DNA of 56,932 nucleotides from Phoronis australis (Eukaryota; Phoronida; Phoronidae). The notes beneath the pieces were generated by a model. The model was not told the origin of the DNA and did not search any database. It was given only the letters and a program-made list of their open reading frames with translations. The stretch is taken from positions 4,428 through 61,359 of the forward strand of contig NMRA01001062.1 of the NCBI GenBank assembly GCA_002633005.1, in the 5' to 3' direction. The position numbers and the translations under genes are program-made. Shown here in pieces: positions 24,601 through 35,000 of this stretch; the first letter of the stretch is position 1, and every line of letters starts with the position of its first letter.

Positions 24601-26622
24601 GCGATTGGAACGACTGTTGCGGCCGAGTCTATTTCAACTCTGCGCAAAGTAAAAGCGGATCCTCAGGCTTTGGACTCGCATTTCCACATTAATAGGTTAT
24701 CTGTGGCCCATCGTGAGAAAACGGGCGTACGGACAGTGGACAGATGGCTGTCAGTACCAGAACTCCTGGCGGCGGGTATGTGCAGGCAACCGACGGTGCC
24801 AGTGACCCTCTGTGGGGGGATCATGGTTTTTTGCGATGCACATGACTTTCGCGTCTATGGGTGCCTATGTGAAACAGCTTCCTGTGGGATGGAAGGCAGT
24901 CGTAGGCATCCATCCTAAACAGCTCTCCAAATTGGATTTCCGTGCGCGGGAAGTTATGTTGGGGTTGCTGGCAGAACCAAAGGTAGCAGGGCTTGGCAAA
25001 GTCGGATTGGAACAAGGGAGGGACGAGGTATGGCAGGCGCGTGCATTAGAAGATTTGATAATTCATTTTTGTCGGCTGGAAAAGAAAAAAGCTTAATATC
25101 GTAGGAAGGTGCTAGTGATTCACCTGCGAGGGGCCAAGCATGATGTTCATTATGATTGGGGTTTTGCTACACTCCGTGAGATTTTGCGGCGTCATGCTCC
25201 GCGGAGTATTCGTATGCACTTACACACCTTTGTGGGAAATACAAATGTCGTGCGCGACTTCTGTGAGGAATTTCCTTCGTGTTATTTTGGCTTTTCAGGT
25301 TTGGTATGCAGGTACAACCGCTGGCAGGTTGCAGCGTTACGCGCGGTTCCTCTGCAGCGGTTGTTGTTGGAAACTGATTCCCCTCACCTTCCGGTAAATG
25401 CTAAACCTAATTACCCTCAGTTTATAGGGGAGGTCGCGGAAGTTGTGGCAAAGCTAAGGGGGGTGTCCACTGAGGTGGTTCTGGACGCGAGCGTTCGTAA
25501 CGGATGAAGGTTATACCGATTATAGAGGGGCATGGGGGTGGTATATGAGATATTATAGAAATAATAGTTTTTTTCCCTTTTCTATATATATATTTTTTTT
25601 TTGCATATGCCTCTTTATGTTATATTTAGGGGCATTTCCGTCTCGTCTGTTCGGACTTCTTGTGGATTATATTAGTTGTTTCTTTTTTTTTGTTGTTTTT
25701 GTGTATTAAGTTCTTACTTGAAAGTAAGGAGATGGGTTTTTGGTGTTTTTTTTGTTTTTTCCTTTTCGTTGAGTGCCCTTTTCTTTTTAGAGTCAATAGG
25801 TTTTGTTTTTAGTCATTGTTTTTCAGGCCACTATGTTTAGGATAATTTTCTTTTGGGAGGGACGGTTTAGTTGTGAAGTGCTACTAACGTCACATCAAAT
25901 GTAATTTTTTTTTCTCATTAAGTTATTTTATTTTTTCTTTCTTTCTGCGAAACTAATTGATGTTTCTTTTTGTTACATTTGGTACGACTGTTGGTCTTCT
26001 AACATTTGTTTGGGGATATTAGGAATTAATGTTAGGCATATTCTTTTTAGGAAGGGGGGAGTGTCGTGAACGTGTATTCTCTCGTTGTGTGGCGTCATGT
26101 GGTGTTGTCTTTGTTCGTCTCTGTGTGTGTGGTGTTGACATAGTGAGCCAGTGATAGGTCACGTGACTCTGGGCACGAGGGGGAATCGGGCAGTCTATGA
26201 AAGGGTGTGGAAATAGAGAGACGCTCTGGAGAGTGTAACTAGAAGCGCTCTTAAAAAGTGTGACACTGATGGCAAGCCCGGACAAGAAGTTGGGTAAGTT
26301 GGCTGTCTCTGATGAATTATAGGCCGCGTTACTATAGTAAGGTAATAAGTTAGGGCATGCTAGCTCGACAGTCTGCAAAAACTAGAGCCCAACACTCAAC
26401 AGCACTTAACAGTCTTAACATACCTGTTGAATTTAGCCCAATCCACGAGTGGTCACAACACTCGTAAAAACGGCATTTGATGAAATCTCTTCCCAGAGCT
26501 AGTAGAGATATTGCAGCAGCTGTCACTGCAGCTCCAATTGTTAATGGTTCGACAGCTAATGCGAAAAAATGAAGGTTCCCCCAGACCAAAAAACACAAAA
26601 TGTAACGTATGTCCACTCGCAT
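15621..26622 (-). CDS. Torsin (AAA+ ATPase of the ER lumen), five exons, complete
   Basis: Exons on the minus strand: 26622-26424, 20205-19943, 18750-18575, 17815-17691, 15883-15621. All junctions are GT-AG with matching phases and give 341 residues (human torsinA 332). Exon 1 encodes a signal peptide and the AVEP-type start of the mature protein, with a hydrophobic stretch and a YECC motif. Walker A is GATGTGKN (108-115) with the torsin-specific N; Walker B is IFIFDE (172-177); sensor-1 is FLSN (214). The two conserved cysteines of the C-terminal domain are at 285 and 324, in the MC and GCK motifs. Torsins act in the ER and nuclear envelope with LAP1/LULL1-type cofactors. The protein ends in a short extension beyond the usual C-terminus. 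Intron 1 is 6.2 kb and filled with mobile elements; intron 4 has minisatellites. Confidence 0.95.
16378..16505. repeat. 31-bp minisatellite, four units (torsin intron 4)
   Basis: Four copies of a 31-bp unit of the form GTCACTGTGGAGTACCAGAG plus CAGTTGGACCT. Confidence 0.9.
16590..17095. repeat. Degenerate minisatellite of about 30 bp (torsin intron 4)
   Basis: About 16 diverged units built on CCCAGTCAGTCCTATTAAGA followed by a GAGAGTCACGG-like part. Unit length varies by a few bases. Confidence 0.85.
17525..17608. repeat. 42-bp tandem duplication
   Basis: Two direct copies of a 42-bp unit starting GATCCCCCAGCTGACCAGCA, differing at one base. In torsin intron 4. Confidence 0.85.
18410..18505. 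repeat. Short AT-rich tandem repeat (torsin intron 3)
   Basis: About five degenerate units with AATTAATTTACGCC(A/G)C. Adjacent to torsin exon 3 on its downstream side. Confidence 0.7.
20523..21780. repeat. Two diverged copies of a dispersed repeat (torsin intron 1)
   Basis: 20523-20640 and 21648-21780 share a pattern: an AGAGTGA start, a (C)CTTTAGG or CCTTAGGAGG block, TGATGATG, then TCCTTCCAACTTGA. The opposite-strand copy near 30-115 extends the family. Not assigned. Confidence 0.5.
20855..20955 (-). repeat. tRNA-derived SINE-like head
   Basis: On the minus strand a box A-like TAGCCAGATCACTAGCATGC is followed about 30 bases later by a box B-like GGTTCGATTC (complement of 20872-20881). The spacing is that of an RNA polymerase III promoter in a tRNA-derived SINE. 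The cloverleaf is too degraded to be a functional tRNA gene. A related copy lies at 22014-22113 on the plus strand. Confidence 0.5.
22014..22113 (+). repeat. tRNA-derived SINE-like fragment
   Basis: Contains GGTTGGCATGCTTACTGGT and, after it, GCTGGTTCGATTTCC (box B-like at 22085-22096). Same family as the minus-strand copy near 20.9 kb. Interrupted at its right end by the LTR element at 22114. Confidence 0.45.
22114..23733 (+). mobile_element. Short non-autonomous LTR retroelement
   Basis: Two direct repeats of 247 bp (22114-22360 and 23487-23733) begin TGTTGTA and end TACAACA, the short inverted TG...CA termini of LTRs. A purine-rich tract (TTAGGGGGGAGGGGAA) directly precedes the right repeat, as a polypurine tract should. 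The left repeat is followed by ATTGGCGTAGTTGGCAC, with the TGG expected of a tRNA primer site. The two LTRs differ at several positions, so the insertion is not recent. The 1.1-kb interior has no long ORF, so it is a deleted or TRIM/LARD-like element. No clean target duplication was found. Confidence 0.8.
22567..22850. repeat. Tandem duplication inside the LTR element
   Basis: Two direct, diverged copies of about 140 bp, each with GGTATTTATTTATT-like text, GTAGTTGGTGAGTTTAG, TTGACCTAAT and TTTCTCACTACAACTAA. The interior is therefore partly repeat-built. Confidence 0.75.
23772..26340 (+). mobile_element. LTR-type element carrying a zinc-finger/TatD ORF
   Basis: Direct repeats of 168 bp, 23772-23939 and 26062-26229, are identical by eye. 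They start TGTCGTGAACG. A purine tract (AGGAAGGGGGGAG) lies directly before the right copy. The repeats look like LTR pieces, and the identity suggests recent insertion. The right one may extend to about 26333: ATAGTAA precedes the left copy (23765-23771) and recurs at 26334-26340, a possible target duplication. The left copy diverges after 23939, so it may be 3'-truncated. The interior carries a broken protein with a C2H2 finger and a TatD-type nuclease domain and no reverse transcriptase. The element sits 38 bp after the previous LTR element, in torsin intron 1. Confidence 0.65.
23917..25507 (+). pseudogene. Zinc finger plus TatD-family nuclease ORF, frameshifted and interrupted
   Basis: Frame 1 runs to 24918. 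It holds a C-x2-C-x11-H-x3-H zinc finger (23962-24021) and, after a low-complexity T/P/A stretch, the DSHFH start of a TatD metallo-hydrolase (24673-24687). The TatD domain then continues in frame 2 (VGIHP at about 24902-24916; [21 protein letters not shown] near 25365-25390), so a one-base indel lies near 24840-24870. A TAA at 25094-25096 interrupts frame 2. The usual GE-x-GLD motif reads GKVGLE, so the metal-binding Glu is Lys. TatD proteins are metal-dependent DNases. Start is uncertain: the open frame begins inside the left repeat with a GTG. Confidence 0.7.
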
Positions 26623-26739
26623 CTCGAGGTATTTTCCTTGATCTAGTTATCAAACATTCAACAACGCGAAACGCCACCTAGTGTAACCTCGCCCACCAAT
26701 AAAAATAGGTAGCAACAACCACGTTTCTACAATAAAAAG

Positions 26740-26945
26740 ATCTGTTGAGGGAAATGATTTCCATTTTGCACTTACCTTATTATTACCAGGGCTCGACGCT
26801 AATAAAATCGCCAGGTCGCATTTTGCGACCTAGCCAAAATCCCAGGTCGCATTTTCAAAATCCAACTCGCATTCGTAAATGCCAGGTCGCAAAATTTTCC
26901 CGCCATTTTTACGCGCCAAAACAGATTTTTTAGATCATCGGGAAA
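26740..26945. repeat. Palindromic repeat with reiterated CAGGTCGCA
   Basis: Several copies of (C)CAGGTCGCA and its complement TGCGACCT lie in about 100 bases, forming short inverted repeats such as GGTCGCATTTTGCGACC. No gene. Confidence 0.55.
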
Positions 26946-27034
26946 ATGTTTAGATTATGCTCTTACCTGCAGCGTTAAATACTCACAAATTTCGGATTTC
27001 AAAATTGACTTCATTCATGCAGGTACGGCCTTAC

Positions 27035-28325
27035 TGTTCTTCACGACCGCCATTGAAAGTCTCTAGAGCGCAAGGCAAGTTGCCGGCGTGAAAGTTGAAT
27101 CAGTGCTCTCTAACTGACTCGTGCATTCGAGTAGCTAAATTTGCGATGTGAAAAGGGAGAAAATGCCCGTTGAAAAAGTATCCGGGATTTTGTTAGATCT
27201 GGTCTGCTACTGGCCGTCATCAAAGTCGTTAACGATTCGACTACTAACTCGGGTAATCGCTAGTTTGGTCTTCAATACTCTCCAAATGCGGGAAAAATAG
27301 GTCAGTCGCAAAACGACACGCATGTAACTAGTGTTAAATTTCTTTCCGAGGTATAAAACAAAGCCGGGATTTGGTTTTTACATACTGTGAAAAGACGTTT
27401 TTGAAAACTGAAGTTGTGTAAAATGAAAGGGACACACACCATATAAGCTGCGTGTTAATTTAAAACCACACGCGGTCGTTTGTAGTGCGCAATGATGGGC
27501 GCTAGCTTGAGCTGTGGGCGCTTAATTGGAAATTCTCAAAATTTAAGGGGGGACTTTTAATAGATCAGCGAGCGCTTATTATGAAACACTTTAAAGTTAG
27601 GGAGTAGGCTTGTGCGTGAGCATAGTCGTTCACCTCAGTGTTTGCGGTAATAAGATATTAAAACGCTGCAATGGTAAGAAACGTTATAATAATACGATTT
27701 TCCGAGGCAAACTCCATCTGGTAGGGGCGACTTTCTGGATATCGTTACCACCTACATTGTAACCTTTTTAGCCACCCGGAATGATTTTTTTTAACTGCCC
27801 GCTTCAGCCGGAANGTTCTTCACGACCGCCATTGAAAGTCTCTAGAGCTCAAGGCAAGTTGCCGGCGTGAAAGTTGAATCAGTGCTCTCTAACTGACTCG
27901 TGCATTCGAGTAGCTAAATTTGGGATGTGAGAAAATGCCCGTTGAAAAAGTATCCAGGATTTTGTTAGATCTGGTATTCTACTGGCCGTCATCAAAGTCG
28001 TTAACGATTCAAACTAACTCGGGTAATCGCCGAGTTTGTTCTTCAATACCTTCCAAGTACGGGAAAAATAGGTCAGTCGCAAAACGACACGCATGTCACT
28101 AGTGTTAATTTTCTTTCCGAGGTATAAAACAAAGCCGGGATTTGGTTGTTACATGTTGTGAAAAGACGTTTTTGAAAACTGAAATTGTGTAAAATGAAAG
28201 TGACACACACCATATAAACTGCGTGTCAATTTTAAACCACACGCGGTTGTTTGTAGTGCGCAATGATGGGCGCTAGCTTGAGCTGTGGGCGCTTAATTGG
28301 AAATTCTCCAAATTTAAGGGAGGAC
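27035..28325. repeat. Near-identical segments around n27814 (probable allelic overlap)
   Basis: 27035-27554 and 27815-28325 are near-identical. The second begins immediately after one n (27814) and ends immediately before another (28326), so this contig is wholly contained in the sequence of its left neighbour. No gene seen; the region separates the divergent torsin and OCIAD1-like genes. Confidence 0.75.
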
Positions 28326-28584
28326 NAACAAAAATATACTATATAGTTTTAACAAATAAACACTACTATATAAAAATAATAGACCAGTATGCTACTTAAC
28401 TACTTAACTACTACGGACATCACAATTCTTCTAGGACCAAGGCAAGGGTAAGGCACAAACCCAGAGACCGTAGTTAGCCTCAGAGTTTATAATATCGGGC
28501 AATTACCCAAGGGACTAGGAGAAAACCTGGGGCATAGGTTATGACCCAGGCACACCAGGATGCTGAACCACCTCTAACAACTTG

Positions 28585-28863
28585 TTAGAGATGGTAAAGC
28601 CGCCTGGCGTTCCTGGTGGAAGCAGCCAGGATGTCACGCAGCGGACGACGAGAACGCTGCGCCACCTCCATGGCTACTTCTCCCAGGTATTGGGGCGCCA
28701 TTGGGGCTTGCCCAATGGCGAGGTGCGGTGAATCGGACTCCAGGAGGAGTCGATTCATCGGAACCTCTTGTAGCCCCTTGTTTTGGAACTTTAGAAACTG
28801 CCGCACGTGACCAGCAGCGAACTCCAGAAGGCCCAGACGATCTTGTCACGTGGTCTTGATGGT
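28585..28863 (-). pseudogene. TatD-family nuclease C-terminal fragment
   Basis: Minus-strand frame with VPMNRLLLESDSPHL followed by P-x2-LGEVA, RSRRPLRDILAASTRNARRLY and a stop. This is the conserved C-terminus of TatD hydrolases, including the catalytic-site Asp of the E(S/T)DSPH motif. Only about 75-90 residues are recognisable; no N-terminal half lies in the window. Similarity to the TatD ORF at 23.9-25.5 kb suggests a fragment of a related mobile element, but a terminal exon of a host TATDN gene cannot be excluded. It lies just upstream of the OCIAD1-like start, on the other strand. Confidence 0.6.
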
Positions 28864-29018
28864 TGACTCGTCACGTGATAGGAGTATGACCTCGGCTGGG
28901 CTCTTCTGGCGTTAGATGTCGCATCAGGCCAAGACCAACATTGTTAACAAAAGGACATCACAACATAGAGACGCCACAGCCGAGACCAACGTCGACATTT
29001 ACTACAGAACCAAAAGCA

Positions 29019-32000
29019 ATGGAAGAGAGAAGTCACACTCTAACTCGACCGGGCGATGGCTCAATAGATGGGGAAAAGGCTGGCCCGCAACCCATGGTAT
29101 GTCATAAAGTGACGCCGAATTCCATTTGTGAATTTAAGATAAGTGAAAGCACGGGGCCTGATCTATGAGGTGGTAACTACATGTCTCTCCCTCCATTCTA
29201 CCATAAACACTTGCCAATGAGATGGATGCTAGAAATGTATTTCAAGAGGACGGGTTGTCATAATTTTCAATTGTTTTCAGCCTCAAGTGAACCTGACTCG
29301 CGAAGAAATGCGAGTTTTACAGGAGTGTAGCATTGAGAGTTTTTTGTATCGATGTAAGTTATTAACAGTATGTAAGTATGTTGGCTTGTTCTTGTCACAC
29401 TTTTATAGCTACAAAGATCTGCAACTTGAAAGTAAATTAAGACTTGTTAGAGAAGACAATAAAGATTCTACCTATGTGCTTCAAGTATGTGAGCCATCCA
29501 TCTAGCTGTATAAAGACTATCGTCAAAATACTGCTAGGTTGTGTTAATCTTCCATAGACCCTAGGTTCTGCCTGTCACGTACCTCGCCGTGCTTGTTTCA
29601 ACACGTAAAGCTAAAGACCAGACGGGGTGCATGCAAAATTTGGGAGTCAACCGACACTCACCTTGCCCGTTGCAACCGTTTAAGTGAAAAACAATGCAAT
29701 AAACATTACTTTCTTGCATCATTCTTGACCTTTTGTAACAATTACAATGTATGTTGTCATTTTGAAAACAGTACACTCGTGTCACGCGCACATGCCATTT
29801 CCTAAATTTTTGCGACAACTTCGCAGCAGTAAAATTTGTTCTGAAATTCGGTTTTTTGGTATCAAAATTCTAAAAACTTATAATAAAGTTAAACTAGTTC
29901 TAATAATTTGTGTTGATGTGTACGCAACCTTGTGAAAGAACAACAGTTGATTGAAGAATTGGCGAAAAAAGAAACTGGGCAATTGGTGACGCAATATTTC
30001 ATGGAGCGGAAAGCCGATGCAGAAGATCGCTCCACAACTTTGCCAGCAGAATAACGATAGAACAACATTTTTTCTAACACCGTTAAATAATATAGTTTAC
30101 TCAAGGAAGACGGTAATTTTTAATGACACTAATTTTGTGTCACATTTTATCTTACAACTTTTTTACCCATATCGGTGCGAAGTTGTACATTTAGTATACA
30201 GCTTTCTACCAAAGCTACAAGGATGTAGGATCATAAAAACTAGAACTGTCTTTGAACTGACTTTATTTTAGATCGCGAGTTAATTTGTTCTAACAAACAG
30301 AAATCATTAGTAAGATTCACCACAGAAATGCATGCATATCTCTATGCAATAGTTAAACTACTGTATGTGAGCGTATTTGGTCCAAAATAATGGAATTTTA
30401 TCAAAGCATTTTTGTCCTCAGAACATATAAGCACAAAGTCCCTAAGCTTCATGGATGAATGCATGCTGCTATCCCTTAAGTATGTACATGCATGTCTTAA
30501 ACTGAGTGTTTTGTCCATTCTGACTACATTTGCTTATATTTCCTCCGTATTTAGCTGCCTAAAATGAAAAATGAATTAAGCTGGTCTCATAATTATGCTT
30601 GTTCCCACCTCAGCATGAATTGATTAATTACAAGAACATCGACACCAACAGTTTATTGAAATTACAAATTTGAAAATGATGCGTGTATGTATAGCCTGTG
30701 AGTTGCTGGCTGATTGGTCAGCAATTCAAAATCGGTTAAGCACGGTCTGTAACGTTTTCAAGCCCCAAAGCCATTTGGTTAAGAATTCAACATTGGCTGC
30801 TAAATAGCGGCGAAATTCTCGTTTAAGTTAATGGTATGTTAAATTTAAAACATTGAACAATTCGTTTTCTAATGAATATAGTAAACTTCACTCACAACTT
30901 ATTTTAGAAATTTGCTCCTTAGCTTTATGTCACGATTTCATATGGCTCGGCTTCAACATATAGACGCAGCATTCTCCGCAGTTACTGGGTGGAGTTTAAA
31001 TTTTGTTGTGACAAGTTTACCTAACGCGTGTTGAGTTTGATAATCTATTCAATGACTTTAAAGTATTGGGAGATTAGTAATTTCGTAAGGAAATTAGAAC
31101 TTTTTGGATTTTTCTACCAGTTCAATGCACTTATTCCAAGACACACCTGCTTGACACACCTGCTCCCCATAGTATGGGCACGGAACACGAGACACACCTG
31201 CTCTCCATAGTATGGGCACGGAACATGTGACACACCTGCTTTCCATAGTATGGACACGGAACATGAGACACACCTGCTTTCCATAGTATGGGCACGGAAC
31301 ACGAGACACACCTGCTCTCCATAGTATGGGCACGGAACACGTACCACATGGACTTTGTAATTTTCTGTAATGGTTGTGGAGAACACTGCTGGCGTATGGG
31401 CGTAAATGCATGTAGTGTAGTTCAAGTCACATGATAATTTACATATCATGTCTAAGCACATTCTAACTTTAAATTTCACTGTTTGCAGGTTTGCCATTTT
31501 CATCGGTTTTCATGACCTCAACTCAAGTTTTAATGAATCGGGGTAAGTCATATTGAGTAGGTATCTTTAGATTGATATTTAAAGTCATATTGACTTGTTA
31601 TGTTTAGATTAATATTTAAAGTCATACTGAGCATTTCTCTTTAGATTAATATTTTAAGTCATATTGACTAGTTATGTTTAGATTAATATTTAAAGTCATA
31701 CTGAGCATTTCTCTTTAGATTAATATTTAAAGTCATACTGAGCATTTCTCTTTAGATTAATATTTAAAGTCATATTGACTAGTTATCTTTAGATTAATAT
31801 TTATAGTCAGATTAAGTAGTTATTTTTAGATTAATGTTTAAATTCCTCAGCTATTTATGACAAATTTGATGAAAACGTGAAGTCACTGTATAAATCAATT
31901 TTGAAGTCAGTCACTGAACAGGAATGTTTATATTAAAAGCTTGTTATTCCAACTGTTTACTTTTACATGTTACAAACTGACCCTTACAGAACATGCTATC

Positions 32001-35000
32001 TGAGGTGCGTGGACCTAAAATCCAAATCATATCTTATTGCTCAGATTGACGCTTAGCCGTCATGACGGCAACATCATTTTCTGTCTGAGGTAGGCGGAAT
32101 AATAGTGTCATTTTGAGCAGTAAGATATGATTTGTACTGTATGTAAAATACTTATGTAGTAAATATTTTTTTCTTTGAAAAAATGCACCATTTGACATAA
32201 AAGTCCATTGGCTTAAATACACGCGCACACACTCACACGTACGCACACACACACACACCCACACACACACACGCACATACACACACACACACACACACGC
32301 ACATAGTGCATTTCAATTTTACTTCAGCATGAACATAGTTTGTGTGTTTGAACTTATTCTGGTCGATTTACTTTTTACAGGCTTACTGTCTCCTAGAGGA
32401 GGTACCGGAAAGATAGTTGGTAATGTAACGATTTTCTTTTTGAGTTAGTGTGGGACAGTCCTTGAAGTTGCGTTACAGTTTTTACTGGTAAATTTTTACT
32501 AAATGTTGAATAGCGAAGAATTTCTCATTTTGACTGAGACTATGACGCGAGAGATGACATGCTTTGAATGTGACTATTCAAGTGCCATGCACTAGCCGCA
32601 TTTTAAGAGTGTTTTATTCCTGGCTTCATTCCATGTTTAATTGCCCTTTGCAGCTGAACATACTAGACTGGTACATTAGAATAAAATATTGCTTACTCAG
32701 CAATTTAGCCATCTGTCACAGAAATTGGGTGTAAAGAATTTCAAGCCATCTTGACATATCTCCCAAGTTACTATGCCTTGATTATCCTCAGTTTTGCCAG
32801 ATTAGTACATTTTATTAAAATGTAGAAAATTTTATGTGAATCCACCAGGAAACTCATTGTTATTTGAATTAAGGCGAGATCAGAACATTTTGATTTATGT
32901 TTGAAATAGTTTCGCATGTCTTTTAAATACTTGATTTTAAGACATTGTCGTGAGAAGTCATCCATCATCTGGTTTCACTAAGTGCCATGGAAATTTTATT
33001 TTTAAAATAATTATTTTTAATAAATATCTTATGAACATTTTAAGTGACTGTCTTGTTTCTTTCACAAATGTGAAGAACGTAAAATGTTGGCAGATTACCA
33101 AAGTAAGATTGTATACAGTACCTATGCTCATGGCTTGATGGGAGCAATGTTGTAAAATTTTCATCCTTTTTGTTTTCAGTTGCTGCCTATGTAGGTTATG
33201 TTACTGGCAAAATTTCATACCTAAGTGCTTGCAAGTCAAAAATATTGAAGTTAGAAAATAGTGGCTTAGCCGATATGATTCGAAAAGGGGGTCGGTCACC
33301 ATATCAGATATTCTCAGAAAGGTAAGTTGATGACATAAGCCTTTTAGTGCAGTTATTTGTTCACTATTTTTGTTGAATTATGGTATTTTGTATTTAGCTT
33401 TGTCTGATATCTGTGGGTATAAATCTATGGAATTTAAAACCATACTGGCAAAGATTTTATTTTAGAACAATCCTAATATTGGCGTACTTGTTAGATTTTG
33501 TTTCAAGTCCTTTTTTATTGATATACAGTGTAATATGGCATAATTGTCTTGTACATGATGTTTAAGTATGCAGCGTAAAAATATTGATAATCACTATTAA
33601 TGACATTTTGATGAAATACACACTTGCTAAACACTTTCTCAAGTCTGTGCTTAACAGCATACATGCTTCTGCTGAATAGTTCTGATTTGGTATTTAGCTA
33701 AAGGAGCCTTTTTATTTTTTCATTTAAACACTATGAGCAGCTCAGGGGAGGGGGGCACTGCACACCATTTCTGTTGTCCTAGTATGGGTATATTTCAGCC
33801 CTGCTATTGGCTTGCTTCTAAGTATGTCACGACCCTCTGTCACATATTCTTGTCCCCCTGTGTCATTTTTATTCACCCACATATTTATATGTGGACGCAT
33901 TATGCCGTCATCTCTGTCCGTCCGGCCAGCCGGTGTCTGCTGCTCTATCTCCAAAACCCTTTGACATACGTTCATGAAATTTTGCACTTTTATTCCTATC
34001 ATGGATGGGACGGCATGAGCAAACTTTTGGATGAATCCAACTATCGATGTGTTCCCTAGAAGCAATTTTAGTTTTTTATGCTTACCTCTATCTTCAAATG
34101 TCCTGGACGTATTTTCATAAAATTTAGAATATAGGCACCTATAAGTAAGATGACGCTATCCTCCTGTGTTCGGATGGATTCGACGTAGTTTGCGCCACCT
34201 AGTGGCCATTTTTGCTGTTTTCGAATCTGTTTTTTGGCGTCCACCCCTCTATCAACCAAACCGCTCTAAGGATGATTGTGGAAATTGGCATGTATGTTTT
34301 TATTATGAAGAGGATGGCTGACGATGATTTTCCGACAGTTTCGACTACTGTGGCGCCTCCTAGTGGCAGTTTTGTCTCTTTTTGCGACTATGGCTGTATC
34401 TTCTAAACCGTGGCAGGATCTTTACTAAATTCTGCAAGTGCATTTATATGATGTTTACAATGGATGATGATGACTTTCGGACAAATCTGACTACCAGTGT
34501 GCCCCCTATTGGCAATTTAATTTTTTTTTACGTTTACCTCTGTATCTTCAAAGGTTCTCAAAGTATTTTCATAAAATTTGAAATATAGGCACTTATTAGT
34601 GAGATAAAGCTATCCTCCCATTTTCGGATGGATTTGATATAGCTTGCACCACCTAGTGGCCATTTTTACTGTTTTTAGTCCACCCCTCTATCAACCAAAC
34701 CACACTCAGGATGATTGGTAAAATTGGCATGCATGTTCTTACTTCGGAGCTGACGATGATTTTCCAATAACTTTGACTACTGTGGCTTCTCCTAGTGTCA
34801 GTTTTGTTTGTTTTTGCGTCCATGGCTATATTTCCTAAATGCTCTACAGGATCTTTATTAAATTTAGCAAATGTATTTATATGAAGTTGACAAGAGACGA
34901 TGGCGACTTTCGGACAGATAGATTTACCGGTGTGCCTGCTAGTGGCATGTATAATTTTTACGTTTACCTCTGTACCTTCAAAGGTCCTCAACAGATTTCC

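Noticed and set aside
31094-31503. Three overlapping minus-strand ORFs repeating PYYGEQVC
   Set aside because: Translation of the 38-bp minisatellite in all frames inside an OCIAD1-like intron.
32034-32294. Minus-strand ORF rich in Val/Cys
   Set aside because: Translation of the CA/TG microsatellite.
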